Origin: Spirochaetales bacterium
GTDB lineage: Bacteria > Spirochaetota > Spirochaetia > DSM-27196 > SKKC01
Reading direction: 5' to 3'
DNA: 6,826 nucleotides
Assembly: GCA_007126865.1 (NCBI GenBank)
Contig: SLAN01000289.1
Location: 1-6,826, forward strand
Shown: positions 6,451-6,826 of the stretch, one piece after another
Position numbering within the stretch: the first letter of the stretch is position 1
Layout of the letters: each line of letters begins with the position of its first letter
Notes under the pieces: model-generated
Database searches by the model: none
The model's input: the letters and a program-made list of their open reading frames with translations, nothing else
What the model was told of the DNA's origin: nothing
Made by a program: the position numbers and the translations under genes

Positions 6451-6826
6451 ATGGCTCAGGAGATTACGGTTATCGGAACCGGCTATGTCGGACTTGTCAG
6501 CGCGGTCGGATTGTCGGACTTCGGCAATCGAGTAACCGGCGTCGATATCGATGCACAGAAAATCGACCGGCTATCGCAAGGAGACCCGGTAATCTACGAG
6601 CTCGGCCTCGAGGATTATCTCAAACGCAATCTCGAATCGGGTCGACTGAAGTTTTCTACCGACATACGAGGGTCGATCGCAAAGAGCGACATCGTGTTCA
6701 TTGCGGTCGGCACGCCGGAGAACCACGACGGAAGCGCGGATATGAGTTTCCTCCACCACGCGATCGAGGATATCGCGGAGGGAATGGATGGATTCACCGT
6801 GGTCGTTACGAAAAGCACCGTGCCGG
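6451..6826 (+). CDS. ugd: UDP-glucose 6-dehydrogenase, 3' end cut by window edge
   Basis: The enzyme oxidises UDP-glucose to UDP-glucuronate with two NAD+ in the cytoplasm, supplying precursors for polysaccharide and glycan synthesis. The visible 125 residues cover most of the N-terminal NAD-binding Rossmann domain. Present are the dinucleotide motif VIGTGYVG (7-14; GxGxxG), the acidic residue ending the second strand (Asp32), the family block IYELGLEDYL (48-57), VGTPENHDGSADMS (86-99) and the TKSTVP block (120-125) at the right edge. The usual 'YEPGL' reads YELGL here. The catalytic cysteine and the UDP-binding domain lie beyond the window, so activity cannot be judged, and a related UDP-sugar dehydrogenase (for example UDP-mannuronate type) cannot be wholly excluded. 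The ATG fits the family N-terminus exactly, yet no ribosome-binding site precedes it. The gene diverges from the outer-membrane protein gene and so needs its own promoter. Confidence 0.92.
   Translation, partial: MAQEITVIGTGYVGLVSAVGLSDFGNRVTGVDIDAQKIDRLSQGDPVIYELGLEDYLKRNLESGRLKFSTDIRGSIAKSDIVFIAVGTPENHDGSADMSFLHHAIEDIAEGMDGFTVVVTKSTVP

Overview
The window (about 58-60% GC by eye) reads as part of a chromosome from a Gram-negative-type (diderm) bacterium. The best guess is a free-living spirochaete of the Spirochaeta/Alkalispirochaeta kind. That guess rests on the binding protein's Gly-Gly-Gly-Ala-Ala-Glu-Glu stretch just after a non-lipoprotein signal peptide, which is typical of spirochaetal binding proteins, and on a small putative outer-membrane protein ending in tyrosine. 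It is an inference from style, not a proof.

Layout. Positions 1-4551, all on the minus strand, hold a peptide/oligosaccharide-type (Dpp/Opp) ABC importer. Reading in the direction of transcription: a periplasmic family 5 solute-binding protein (4551-3016), a hairpin in the 82-base gap, a DppB/OppB-type permease (2933-2013), a DppC/OppC-type permease (2023-1127) and a DppD/OppD-type ATPase (1127 to the left edge, truncated). The last three genes overlap, by 11 bases and by 1 base (TAGTG), so they are probably translationally coupled. A second ATPase (DppF/OppF type) would be expected just beyond the left edge. Positions 4552-4930 are a divergent promoter region with an AT-rich island and two promoter-associated inverted repeats.

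Positions 4931-5719 (plus strand) encode a HAD-superfamily phosphatase resembling phosphoglycolate phosphatase. Facing it, 5750-6310 (minus strand) encodes a small secreted, probably outer-membrane, protein of unknown function. The 30-base gap between their stops is filled by one imperfect stem-loop. Positions 6311-6450 are a second divergent promoter region. From 6451 a UDP-glucose 6-dehydrogenase gene (ugd) runs off the right edge.

How the genes fit together. The importer proteins work as one machine: the binding protein delivers solute to the two permeases and the ATPases drive uptake. The HAD phosphatase, the putative outer-membrane protein and ugd show no evident functional link to it or to each other. 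No mobile element, CRISPR array, tRNA or rRNA was recognised. The window looks largely ordinary. The points most worth checking are a possible leaderless ugd mRNA, a hairpin abutting the ribosome-binding site of the outer-membrane protein gene, dyads at the divergent promoters, and an Asp/Gly-rich insert inside the ATPase's presumed iron-sulfur motif.
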